A stretch of 17,923 bases of DNA from Chitinivibrionia bacterium (GCA_016208665.1 JACQXT010000142.1:1-17923); one strand, 5' to 3'. Shown: positions 1 through 6,630, counted from the stretch's first letter. Notes: generated by a model from the letters alone, not told the origin. A program made the numbers and translations.

Positions 1-1
1 G

Positions 2-628
2 TCGAATGTGATTCTATCAGTCAACGATATGTCGGCAGTGACAAACCAGAATGGAGAGTTTGTATTCGCACAGCTGCAGCCGGGCAACTATTCACTATGG
101 GTCGATCAGAAGTCCATTGGGCTAGGGAATATCGCTACCACGGCTCTTCCCATTGAAGTGGGAGTCGAAGGCGGAAAAACAACCGTTCAGGAAATCGGCG
201 TATCATCGGCGTGTAAGATCTCAGGGACCGTTGCACTATATACATTCGAGTCCGGGAAAAGTATTAACGTTGTATCAACTGCTCAGGGCAGCAACATGTT
301 CTTGGCAGGAGCCGGCTCCGCGAAATCCCAATTCAGCGAGGCTGATCTGATTGAAACGGGCAGCGTCAGTCAGATTCTGATTGAAATATCGAATGGCACA
401 GAGATGCTGCGCCAACTCACGGACGACAAGGGCCAATTCTCTTTCGAAGGCATACGACCCGGCGAATGGAATCTGAGGGCGTATGATCACAATGTTCCTC
501 AGCACCATTACATTGAGGAAGAGAGCATTCAGATCGGCTTGGTGAAGGGCGATGAAAAGATGATCAAGGTGAGAGTGCTGCCGTACATCAGAACAATCAG
601 GATGCTCGAAGGAAGAATAGTAAAATAG
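2..628 (+). CDS. C-terminal part of a large CnaB/carboxypeptidase-regulatory-like repeat protein (5' truncated)
   Basis: The reading frame is open from position 2 with no start needed, so this is probably the 3' end of a longer gene; the first GTG in frame (position 8) has no ribosome binding site in view. Numbering from that GTG, two repeats of the type 'nGeFvFaqLqPGnYsl' are visible, at residues 14-33 and 139-160 (DDKGQFSFEGIRPGEWNLRAYD region). This is the signature of prealbumin-like CnaB / CarboxypepD_reg beta-sandwich domains found in big surface or exported adhesive proteins. No sortase motif or C-terminal membrane anchor is present; the protein ends in a short basic tail. The following genes are a membrane GAF protein and a small secreted protein, so a role in cell-surface structure or its assembly is possible. 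Family fold is fairly clear; the exact function is not. Confidence 0.7.
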   Translation, partial: SNVILSVNDMSAVTNQNGEFVFAQLQPGNYSLWVDQKSIGLGNIATTALPIEVGVEGGKTTVQEIGVSSACKISGTVALYTFESGKSINVVSTAQGSNMFLAGAGSAKSQFSEADLIETGSVSQILIEISNGTEMLRQLTDDKGQFSFEGIRPGEWNLRAYDHNVPQHHYIEEESIQIGLVKGDEKMIKVRVLPYIRTIRMLEGRIVK

Positions 629-723
629 CAGAGAGTTCTGGAGCTCTCATAGATGGATTCATTTGATGGATCAGCCATTCAAGCTAATGACGCTCCTGTA
701 AGTGTTCAAAGAAAGGGGGATTC

Positions 724-1620
724 GTGGAGACAAGAGAAGGAAAAGGACGCGATGTAGAAAAAGAGAAGAGGCGGCAGACAAAGGATGCCGAGAGTGTCGC
801 CCTGGATCATCATTCCTGGCGGAACTGGTTCTTACTAGCGGGAACCGCTGTCATTACAACGATCGGACTTGCCACTGCGATACCTCCTCTTTTATCGGAG
901 AGTGCCGGCCATCTCTGGCCGTGGGCAAAAACCGACGTGGTCCTGCTGGTTGGTCTGTCTCTGATCGTAGTGACTTTTGTCGGATACCTCACGCAGCAAC
1001 AGCGCCAGGTTACAGCTATGCGCAGAGAGATGCTCTCCATGCAAGGAATCTCAAATGAACGTGCTCGCCGACATAATACTCACCTTATAGCACTCTTGAA
1101 TGTCAGTCGTTTAATGGGTTCTGAGACGAATCCCAAGACTGTATTCGATTGCATCACCAGAGTATGCATGGAGACATTCGAATGCGACCGGGCATCACTT
1201 ATGTTGACAAACAAGGAAACAAATGAATTAGTCGTGAGGGCGGCAAGCGGTCATGAAGATTTGTCCATAATGCTCGGAGCGCGTCAAAAAATAGGCGAAG
1301 GTATCTCTGGGTGGGTGGCGCAACAACGCAAACCTCTCCTTCTTGGACAGAACTGTGCAGGAGATTGCCCGCATCTTGAGTTCGCATCTCGGTTTATTGG
1401 TTCGGCTATGGTGGTTCCCATAATCGTTCGAGAAGAACTGGTTGGAATCATCAACGTGAGCACTCTGTCTCCAGGCAGCGAGTATGATAATGAGGATCTC
1501 AGGTCTCTCGAGGTGTTTGCCGAGAATGCAGGCACTTGTATCCGGCATACGGAACAATCCGATTGGATGAGAAAGACAATCAAGAAACTGCAACATTCTA
1601 TTGATCTTGAGAGGGATTAA
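724..1620 (+). CDS. Membrane-anchored GAF-domain sensor protein
   Basis: 298 residues. The GTG start follows a strong ribosome binding site (AAGGGGGA at about 713-720). A charged N-terminus (1-34) precedes two hydrophobic segments at about 35-56 and 71-90, then a coiled-coil-like stretch (90-120), then a GAF domain at about 122-278. GAF hallmarks are the 'CDRASLMLTNKETNELVVRAASGH' region around 154-177, 'GEGISGWVAQQRKPLLL' at 191-207 and the final strand 'VPIIVREELVGIINVS' around 231-246. GAF domains bind small ligands such as cyclic nucleotides, haem or chromophores, or sense redox state. Six cysteines lie in the GAF region (143, 148, 154, 211, 215, 272). No kinase, GGDEF, EAL or HD output domain follows: the protein stops after about 20 residues. 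It may therefore signal through a partner. It lies 95 nt after the repeat protein and could be cotranscribed with it. Confidence 0.8.
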   Translation: METREGKGRDVEKEKRRQTKDAESVALDHHSWRNWFLLAGTAVITTIGLATAIPPLLSESAGHLWPWAKTDVVLLVGLSLIVVTFVGYLTQQQRQVTAMRREMLSMQGISNERARRHNTHLIALLNVSRLMGSETNPKTVFDCITRVCMETFECDRASLMLTNKETNELVVRAASGHEDLSIMLGARQKIGEGISGWVAQQRKPLLLGQNCAGDCPHLEFASRFIGSAMVVPIIVREELVGIINVSTLSPGSEYDNEDLRSLEVFAENAGTCIRHTEQSDWMRKTIKKLQHSIDLERD

Positions 1621-1746
1621 CTTGAACATTCGGACCATGAGATTAATGCGGAGGTGCTTTCGCACGAGCTTCAGGCCGAGACGGCTTTTATATAGTAGGA
1701 GAAAGTTTCAATCATGAGTTCCCCCAAGAATCGGTGATCTGCTAAA

Positions 1747-1788
1747 CCTGATTCCGGTTTAAGAACATTGGGAAATGCCGGATTCAGG
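1747..1788 (+). promoter_or_regulatory. Imperfect inverted repeat in the leader of the small secreted protein gene
   Basis: CCTGATTCCGG (1747-1757) and CCGGATTCAGG (1778-1788) are inverted copies differing at one central base, separated by 20 nt. A second, smaller option inside it is TAAACC/GGTTTA. The element lies 62 nt upstream of the start codon at 1851, in a 230-nt gene-free leader. It could be an RNA stem, a transcription-factor site or chance. I recognise no riboswitch class here. Confidence 0.35.
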
Positions 1789-1850
1789 CTTGGTTGGAGA
1801 AACCGTTTTGTTCAGATAGATGTACCTTTAACCATGATGGAGGAAGAACT

Positions 1851-2342
1851 ATGAGGAAATCCTTCCTGTTCATCGTTGCGCTGTTTGCTCTTCTTGGAGC
1901 AAGCAATGCGGCTCTCGCCGGCACGACCGCTACGCAAAGCGTTTCGTATCAGGTGACGGCCATAAACGAGATTTCCGCGAGTGGAAATCCGAGCGCATTG
2001 ATCGTAAACAGTGCCACTCCGGGTTCACAGCCGAATGCAGCGACGGATGCTACGACAACGTTCGCTGTTACCACGAACAGCAGCAACAAGAAGATTACCG
2101 GCAAGATCGACACAGCTATGCCGGCTAATACTTCTCTCAAAGTCACGCTGACAGCTCCTACGGGAGCCACGAGCACCGGTCAGGTAACGCTTACGGCTTC
2201 TGACCAGGATCTGGTGACCGGAATCAGCTTGTTGGCAGAGAGCGGCAAGACCATTTCTTTCGAGTTTTCCGCTACTTTGAGCGCGGGTATCGTTTCGTCC
2301 GCCTCAAAGACGGTGACTCTCACTCTTGCTGATGGTTCCTAA
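1851..2342 (+). CDS. Small exported beta-rich protein of unknown function
   Basis: 163 residues from ATG 1851, chosen because GGAGGAA (1839-1845) sits six bases upstream and a classic signal peptide begins there. An in-frame upstream start at 1794 would put non-signal sequence first. Signal peptide: MRK, a hydrophobic core at residues 4-16, and an ALA cleavage site after residue 23. The mature chain (about 140 residues) has no cysteine, is rich in Thr, Ser, Ala and Val, and alternates strand-like segments (VSYQVTAINEISASG; TSLKVTLTAPTG; QVTLTASDQ; KTISFEFSATL; KTVTLTLADGS). This suggests a single beta-sandwich, superficially like WxL or fimbrial/coat-U-type subunits. I cannot name the family. 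It is followed directly by a hairpin terminator, so it is probably a strongly expressed single-gene unit or the last gene of the surface cluster. Confidence 0.82.
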   Translation: MRKSFLFIVALFALLGASNAALAGTTATQSVSYQVTAINEISASGNPSALIVNSATPGSQPNAATDATTTFAVTTNSSNKKITGKIDTAMPANTSLKVTLTAPTGATSTGQVTLTASDQDLVTGISLLAESGKTISFEFSATLSAGIVSSASKTVTLTLADGS

Positions 2343-2355
2343 GATCATCGCGATC

Positions 2356-2387
2356 ACGGGGTGGTCAATCTACGTTGGCCACCCCGT
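2356..2387 (+). terminator. 13-bp stem-loop after the small exported protein
   Basis: ACGGGGTGGTCAA (2356-2368) pairs with TTGGCCACCCCGT (2375-2387) through 13 pairs including one G-U, closing a 6-nt loop TCTACG. It begins 14 bases after the stop codon at 2342. No U-tract follows (TCCCTAACC), so it may act as a 3' stabiliser or a factor-dependent terminator rather than a textbook intrinsic one. Confidence 0.65.
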
Positions 2388-2664
2388 CCCTAACCTACCG
2401 GGAAACGGGTAGCATCATAGTCTATGAATTAGAATCATTTCTCTCTGGCATTCACGTTGCCTGGCTGGCAACATCAGATAGACGGCACAAGGGCTTGGAG
2501 ACGGTGGCAGGGCCATCATTGAACAGGGCATGATCGTTAATCTTGATATGGCATAGGGTATAGCATAGCGTATGGAATAGAGTATTGCATTACCTCTCAC
2601 AACACGTGAAAGGGCAAGGGATTTCCTGCTCGAAAGTCCCCCGGAGTAGCAGCGACCTGGCACA
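2388..2664. other. Gene-free stretch containing a tandem repeat
   Basis: I see no convincing gene. A minus-strand open frame covers 2415-2708, but its composition is not protein-like, and its start lies inside a regulator remnant read in another frame. A weak 5-bp hairpin CTACC...GGTAG (about 2395-2412) follows the stem-loop. The notable content is the 12-bp tandem repeat at 2548-2595. Base composition is visibly lower in G+C than the region after 4.9 kb. Confidence 0.5.
2548..2595. repeat. 12-bp tandem repeat, four degenerate copies
   Basis: Four consecutive 12-mers can be aligned without gaps: ATGGCATAGGGT, ATAGCATAGCGT, ATGGAATAGAGT, ATTGCATTACCT. Copies 1-3 differ from each other at two to four positions; the fourth is more diverged. 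It lies downstream of the broken XRE remnant and is not part of a recognised gene. Confidence 0.7.
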
Positions 2665-2796
2665 TCACCTATATATAATGAGGGAAACGGGAGGATTTCC
2701 AGGATCAAGACCTTTCAACCTGTAAAACTCGCGGAGAGTGAGTCCCAGTTCCATGCGCTTACGTTTGAAGAAGGCTCCAAACGTTTCTCGTGCCAT
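2665..2796 (-). pseudogene. Truncated XRE/helix-turn-helix regulator remnant
   Basis: Reading the minus strand from ATG at 2796 gives 43 residues beginning MARETFGAFFKRKRMELG, then LTLREFYRLKGLDPGN, then an unrelated tail and a TGA at 2667-2665. The pattern 'tFGaFFkrkRmeLGLTLReF...GLDPGN' is the start of a recognisable class of XRE-type HTH proteins, often antitoxin-like. From memory, intact members continue 'iSrlERG' with a further HTH helix and tail. Here the expected Ser-Arg codons (TCC CGT) appear in another frame just after GN, and that frame then meets a stop (TAG) within eight codons. A frameshift plus degeneration therefore explains the loss. AAGGA abuts the ATG, which is poor spacing. 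It lies 62 bases downstream of the broken HNH gene on the same strand. No intact toxin partner is visible. Confidence 0.6.
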
Positions 2797-2858
2797 TCCT
2801 TCAGTTTTTTTGGAATGGCCATAGCAATCCCTTTTAGATTATCGATCGACTAATAATT

Positions 2859-4215
2859 TTACTGGATAAAATCTTTTAAAACAATCCAATTTCGCCCGAT
2901 CGTTTTGATAGATCGCTTTGGTGACAGTCCCATACAAATTGACTCAAGCCTAATCGTGCACTCCCGCTGAGGCGGGGGCAACGTTCCCGCCTGGAAACGC
3001 ATCGTGAACGCCACTCCGAAGACCTCTTCCGCCGCCAATCGATTGTGTTTCGCACAGAGCAGCCTGAGATTAGAAGCCGTGGTCGGACCGCCTCTCGCAA
3101 ATGGGACTATATGATCGATCTGAAGCGCGTGTGTGGATTCGCAGCGCTCGCCGGCCTTCCCCATATACGTGCAACGCCCTTTGTCTCGTACGAATACCTC
3201 GTCGCGAACGGCCGCGGGAATGTGCCGTGGACTGTTGGGAGATGTCGTTTTGTGATTGTGCACCGCGTGGCGCAGATTCGAAATGGCCGACCTTGCCGCC
3301 GCCTGGTGTGGCTTCGCGAGAGCAGTTTTTCGCAACGTTTTTCTCGTATCGCGACGCGCCTTTCTCTGAACAGGGCTGTGACGCTCGAGAAACTCGTTTA
3401 TAAGCGCATCAAACACACTCGCAAACGATGTATCCGGAAGGCGCTGCGATAACAGCGAGCGAGCTTGTTCGTATTTCTTCATGAACGCTTCGTCGGCCAG
3501 GAACTGGATCAAGAGCCTCTGCTCGGTTCTCGCCTCTGCTCTCACTGCAGACTCATTCTCCGTGCAACTATAATTCATTGATAATTAACTGCTTAGAGAG
3601 CGACTGGATGAATCCTGACCACCGCAGCGGCGGTGGTTGGACATTGCAGAGTTGCTTTGTCCGGATGGCATTGACAGCTCGGGCAAGGGCTCACTCCGGC
3701 TCTCGGAGGGAGTAAGCGAGGACCCACTACCTCCGCGGCCGTAATTCATTGAAACCTTGATCCCGCTCCGGCTGAATCCGAGAGGCAATCTAATCGTGCT
3801 TCCGGTACGATCGGGCACGTGAACACGGACTGGTTTGACCATGTCCCGGAGCGCTACCGGCGGCCGGTACCGGGAGGCGATATCCTCGACCTCGCGCTGG
3901 CTCTTGCCGCAGATCGCATCCAGAATCTCGCGCTTGTTCTTATCTGTCAAAATGGGGGCGACGAGGGAGACCGTCGAGAGATTGACTTTCTCTTGTTCAA
4001 GGAGCCCGTAGACCTCCGGATATCTTCGCACACATCTGGCGGTCTGTATGCGCCGGCAGGCGGCCGAGGCGGAGTACTTGAGGTGCCGGGCGCAGGCGCC
4101 GCTCGATTTCGTTGAGATGGGTCAGAATCTTAAGTGTGGTCTCGTGCTCCCGGCGGCGAAGCTTCAGAGTCTCGGCGAGAAGCTCTTTATCGGAAAGATT
4201 CTTGAGCGTTATCAC
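2859..4215 (-). pseudogene. HNH endonuclease family gene, broken by a deletion/frameshift and a nonsense codon
   Basis: Three open segments make up one gene. The GTG start at 4215 is supported by AGGAGG at 4222-4227, six bases upstream. Segment 1 reads MITLKNLSDKELLAETLKL... to HLNEIERR near 4096. There the frame is lost, and the sequence resumes one frame over at about 4094 with CARHLKYSASAACRRIQ, RRYPEVYGLLEQEKVNLSTVSLVAP and GKSQREVEDIASRYRP. About 15 residues normally present between these blocks (the usual 'GYSSLFEY' region) are missing, so a short deletion caused the shift. The same frame then meets TAA at 3587-3585 and continues with VRAEARTEQRLLIQFL, FLERHSP and an intact HNH core: DKGRCTY, RCESTHALQIDHIVPFARGG, NLRLLCAKHN. 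The C-terminal tail after FGVAF is about 45 residues longer than I expect. It belongs to the HNH nucleases with an N-terminal helical domain that often occur as genomic multicopy elements. Confidence 0.75.
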
Positions 4216-4256
4216 GGCGAACCTCCTCATGCATGAATGGTCGTATAGCAAGAACC

Positions 4257-4304
4257 ATAATCGATCGGTTCATCTTGCGATGGGGAGGATCGCCGATCGA
4301 TTAT
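4257..4304. repeat. Perfect 12-bp inverted repeat upstream of the HNH pseudogene
   Basis: ATAATCGATCGG (4257-4268) and CCGATCGATTAT (4293-4304) are exact inverted copies separated by 24 nt, and each contains the self-complementary CGATCG. They lie 42 bases upstream of the GTG start, where an operator or the end of a mobile unit would sit. A related ATTATCGATCG string occurs near 2837-2850, just past the other end of the pseudogene. Confidence 0.6.
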
Positions 4305-4806
4305 AGTATAGCACGTGTGTTTTTGGCCTTCGCTAGAGCTGCCATAGGAGCGAAACGGCGCGGAGATTAGATAAAAGACTCTCTATCGATTTGCGCGGGA
4401 TATGCCCGATGTCTCGGGCTCTAAAGGCGAATAGAGGAACAAGCCGCCGCCAGCAGAAAAATCCCCCTAAAAACCTGTCAAGTATTTTTTCAAAAAACGC
4501 GCTGGAAAGATTATAAAACCGCAGCGCCGGTGCGCAGCCTGGAGCCGGTTCATCAAGCGGTTCATCGAACACTACCGGTCTTCTCAAACTACATGCTGGA
4601 TGCGCTCGCGAAGATTCCCGACCGCGGACAACGAGAGGAGTGAAATCCGTCATCGGCGGCACCTATGAATATTCGGAGTGTCAGTCCGAATCTTCATGCG
4701 GATATTCATCCCCGGCCAGCGTCACAGGCCAATGGTTTGCGAAAAAAGAAGATCGCGTCGCGCCGGCCGGCTCTCAAATAAAAGAAAGCTGACCGGAGAA
4801 AACCAC
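4305..4806. other. Non-coding interval with several stem-loops
   Basis: No gene is convincing in this 500-nt gap. A minus-strand open frame at 4333-4662 has arginine/leucine-rich, non-family-like sequence. On the plus strand a basic, Trp/Arg/Phe-containing stretch (about 4500-4666) could be a degraded coding fragment, but I cannot match it. Stem-loops: GCCCGA-TGTC-TCGGGC (4404-4419), lying inside a weaker CTCTAT/ATAGAG pair (4381-4386 / 4431-4436); ATTCGGA-GTGTCAG-TCCGAAT (4671-4691), inside an alternative ATGAATAT/ATATTCAT pairing (4665-4672 / 4702-4709). Confidence 0.45.
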
Positions 4807-4836
4807 TTGACAACCACTTCAAAACAATGTTATTGT
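4807..4836 (+). promoter_or_regulatory. Sigma70-like promoter of the ArsR-rhodanese operon
   Basis: A perfect -35 TTGACA (4807-4812) is followed after 17-18 nt by TTATTG/TATTGT (4830-4836) as the -10. It lies 32 nt upstream of the start codon at 4868 and directly abuts the 14-bp palindrome at 4839-4852, the expected layout for autorepression. The -35 is convincing; the -10 is only moderate. Confidence 0.6.
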
Positions 4837-4838
4837 AT

Positions 4839-4852
4839 TATTCAATTGAATA
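4839..4852. promoter_or_regulatory. Perfect 14-bp palindrome, candidate ArsR-family operator
   Basis: TATTCAATTGAATA is fully self-complementary. It sits between the -10 and the start codon, at the probable transcription start. ArsR/SmtB-family dimers typically bind AT-rich dyads containing TTCAA/TTGAA half sites, and the next gene encodes such a regulator. Autoregulation is therefore likely, by inference. Confidence 0.65.
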
Positions 4853-4867
4853 CTGTAGGATACTATC

Positions 4868-5548
4868 ATGCTCTCACCAAGCCGCAAATATAAAGACACG
4901 ATCTACGAGCAGTTCGCTCGCATCGGCAAGGCCATTTCCAGTCCAAGACGGCTGGAGTTGCTGGATCTTCTCTGCCAGGGCCCGCGCACCGTCGAGGTAC
5001 TGGCCCGTGATGCGAACCAGAGTATCTCTAACACGTCGCAACATCTCCGGGTCGTGCGAGCCGCCCGTCTCGTCGAAACCGAGAAGCAAGGCCTGTTCGT
5101 CACCTATCTTCTCGCGGACGAACACGTCTGTGAGTTCTACCGGACACTGCGCACGCTGGCCGAGTCGCGATTCGCCGACATCCAGCGAGTGACGAGGGAT
5201 TTCCTGGAGCAACGCGGCGCCCTTGAGCCTGTAGATCAGACGGCGCTGCTCGAACGCGTGAAGAGCGGCGAAGTCACGGTGCTCGACGTCCGGCCCGCCG
5301 AGGAGTACCGGGCGGGACACATTCCCGGCTCGATCTCGGTTCCGCTCGAAGAACTCGAGCAGCATCTGGCTGATCTGCCGCGAAGCGGCGAGATCGTCGC
5401 CTATTGCCGCGGACCCTACTGCGTGCTTGCCGTCAGGGCGGTCGAGCTGCTTCGAGCGAGAGGGTTCACGGCGGTGCGTCTCGAGGACGGTGTGCCCGAT
5501 TGGCGCGCGCACGGATTCGATGTAGCCGTCGGAGAAAAGCCGGCGTGA
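4868..5548 (+). CDS. ArsR-family transcriptional regulator fused to a rhodanese domain
   Basis: 226 residues in two domains. Residues 1-100 form an ArsR/SmtB winged helix: 'ARIGKAISSPRRLELLDLL', the recognition region 'SISNTSQHLRVVRAARLVE' (52-70) and the wing 'TEKQGLFVTYLLAD' (71-84). Residues 118-222 form a rhodanese domain: 'VLDVRPAEEYRAGHIPGSISVPL' (138-160) and the active-site loop C180-R-G-P-Y-C185, which would carry a persulfide on C180. C36 and C88 in the DNA-binding half are possible sensing thiols, but they do not sit in the classical arsenic site. The expected role is repression relieved by a sulfur, redox or metal(loid) signal read through the rhodanese. The promoter and palindrome lie just upstream, and the next gene starts 31 bases downstream after AGGAGG. 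Such fusions are known; the ligand here is unknown. Confidence 0.88.
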   Translation: MLSPSRKYKDTIYEQFARIGKAISSPRRLELLDLLCQGPRTVEVLARDANQSISNTSQHLRVVRAARLVETEKQGLFVTYLLADEHVCEFYRTLRTLAESRFADIQRVTRDFLEQRGALEPVDQTALLERVKSGEVTVLDVRPAEEYRAGHIPGSISVPLEELEQHLADLPRSGEIVAYCRGPYCVLAVRAVELLRARGFTAVRLEDGVPDWRAHGFDVAVGEKPA

Positions 5549-5579
5549 GACAGTCCATTAAGATCAGGAGGAAATTCCC

Positions 5580-6110
5580 ATGATAGCAGAGCAGATTATT
5601 CACAGCCTTCTTCTCGCTCTCCATAATATAGCCCTCGTGGGCTGCGCTGCCGCCCCGTTCTACAATCGCAACCTGGTGACCCAGCGGGCGCAGTACGGAC
5701 CTCGGCTGCACTACGAGTTGTACAAAGTGGTCGAATATACCCTCCAGGGAAACGCTCCCTATTGTCTTGTCTTCATCGCGCTGCTCTTCGCTACGGGTAT
5801 CGGGATGCCACTCAACTATTTCGCGTTCCACGGCGCGCTCCGCCAGCTGCATCCCGTCGCATGGGCCGCAGTCGGTCTCAAACTTTCGAGCGTGTTCGGA
5901 ATGATGTTCATCATGGTGATGATTTTCTTCAAGCTGAATCCTCGTCTGAAGGAGATTTTCGCGCGTTTCGAAGCGGGGCAAAAGCCCGCCCCCGAGCTGG
6001 AGCAGGAGTTTTTCAAGATTCGCGCGCGGCGTAAGGCTCTCTGTGAAACATGCCTGTGGTTCGCCCTGGGCGTCCTGGTCTTCAGCGCGTTCATCGCGTT
6101 CCAGGTCTGA
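5580..6110 (+). CDS. Four-TM membrane protein of unknown family
   Basis: 176 residues; ATG 5580 has a strong AGGAGG about seven bases upstream. Hydrophobic segments lie at about 5-25, 60-78, 93-118 and 157-175. A charged loop with a KPAPELEQEF stretch (about 118-155) is probably cytosolic. Cysteines: C22 in TM1 (LVGCAAAP), C62 at the start of TM2 (NAPYC), and a C155-x-x-C158 pair (LCETC) just before TM4. Histidines H8, H15, H44, H84 and H91 could bind haem or metal; the overall size and His placement resemble small CopD/DUF2269-like membrane proteins, but this is not established. Lying between a rhodanese regulator and a DsrE protein, it may exchange electrons or thiols across the membrane or move a sulfur or metalloid species. 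I do not recognise the family, and a function should not be assigned. Confidence 0.8.
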   Translation: MIAEQIIHSLLLALHNIALVGCAAAPFYNRNLVTQRAQYGPRLHYELYKVVEYTLQGNAPYCLVFIALLFATGIGMPLNYFAFHGALRQLHPVAWAAVGLKLSSVFGMMFIMVMIFFKLNPRLKEIFARFEAGQKPAPELEQEFFKIRARRKALCETCLWFALGVLVFSAFIAFQV

Positions 6111-6146
6111 TTATTCCCCACATCCCGGAGAACGAGGAGATAACCT

Positions 6147-6497
6147 GTGAGACTATTACTTATCTTCAACGATCAACCCTACGGCTCCGAGCGAAGCTAT
6201 AACGGCCTGCGCCTTGCCGGCAACCTGCTGAAGACGGAGAATGATGCCGAGTTGACGGTTTTCCTCATGGGCGATGCGGTGGCCTGCGCCAAGAACGGGC
6301 AGAAGACCCCGGACGGATACTACAACATCGAGCGCATGCTCAAGCCGGCGGTGCGCAAAGGGCGGGTGCTGCTCTGCGGCTCCTGCATGGACGCGCGGGG
6401 GATTCGGGTCGAGGACATCCTGGAAGGATGCACGAGGAGCACCCTGGATGAACTGACGATGCTGACACTCGAGGCCGATAAGGTGATCGTCTTCTGA
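6147..6497 (+). CDS. DsrE/DsrF-like family protein
   Basis: 116 residues from GTG 6147 (GAGGAG upstream at about 6134-6139). The fold signature is clear: MRLLLIFNDQPYGSERSYNGLRLA at the N-terminus, 'TVFLMGDAVACAKNGQ' (37-52), 'VLLCGSCMDARGI' (74-86) and a C-terminal 'DKVIVF' strand. Family members are small cytosolic proteins, often oligomeric, that carry or relay sulfur on a conserved cysteine. Candidates here are C77 and C80 (CGSC), with C47 and C95 as others. It is the last gene of the regulator / membrane protein / DsrE unit, 36 nt after the membrane protein gene. In this context a role as persulfide carrier for the neighbouring rhodanese domain or membrane protein is reasonable, but inferred. 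No catalytic residue appears to be lost. Confidence 0.87.
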   Translation: MRLLLIFNDQPYGSERSYNGLRLAGNLLKTENDAELTVFLMGDAVACAKNGQKTPDGYYNIERMLKPAVRKGRVLLCGSCMDARGIRVEDILEGCTRSTLDELTMLTLEADKVIVF

Positions 6498-6630
6498 CGG
6501 TGCGATCCCGTGTCCTTGCCGGCGGAGAAACGCATCGTCTCAAACCGAATATTTCCGCCAAATATCTGTCGAGACTATCATAAATACACGCCAGAAAATC
6601 CCGCATCATAAAGCCTCTCTCCGACACGAA

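Noticed and set aside
1621..1850. Possible riboswitch (c-di-GMP type) in the leader
   Set aside because: None of the conserved core strings of known classes could be found; only a simple inverted repeat is present.
2415..2708. 97-codon minus-strand frame
   Set aside because: It overlaps the XRE remnant in another frame, spans the tandem repeat and shows no domain or credible ribosome binding site.
2792..2819. GCCATTCC...GGAATGGC stem with a T-rich loop as a terminator
   Set aside because: The T-run is inside the loop, not after the stem, and the stem overlaps the start of the XRE remnant, so it is not a standard terminator.
4333..4662. 109-codon minus-strand frame, and a basic plus-strand stretch at 4500-4666
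   Set aside because: Neither shows a recognisable motif. I considered a transposase C-terminus for the plus-strand piece but could not align it to any known pattern.
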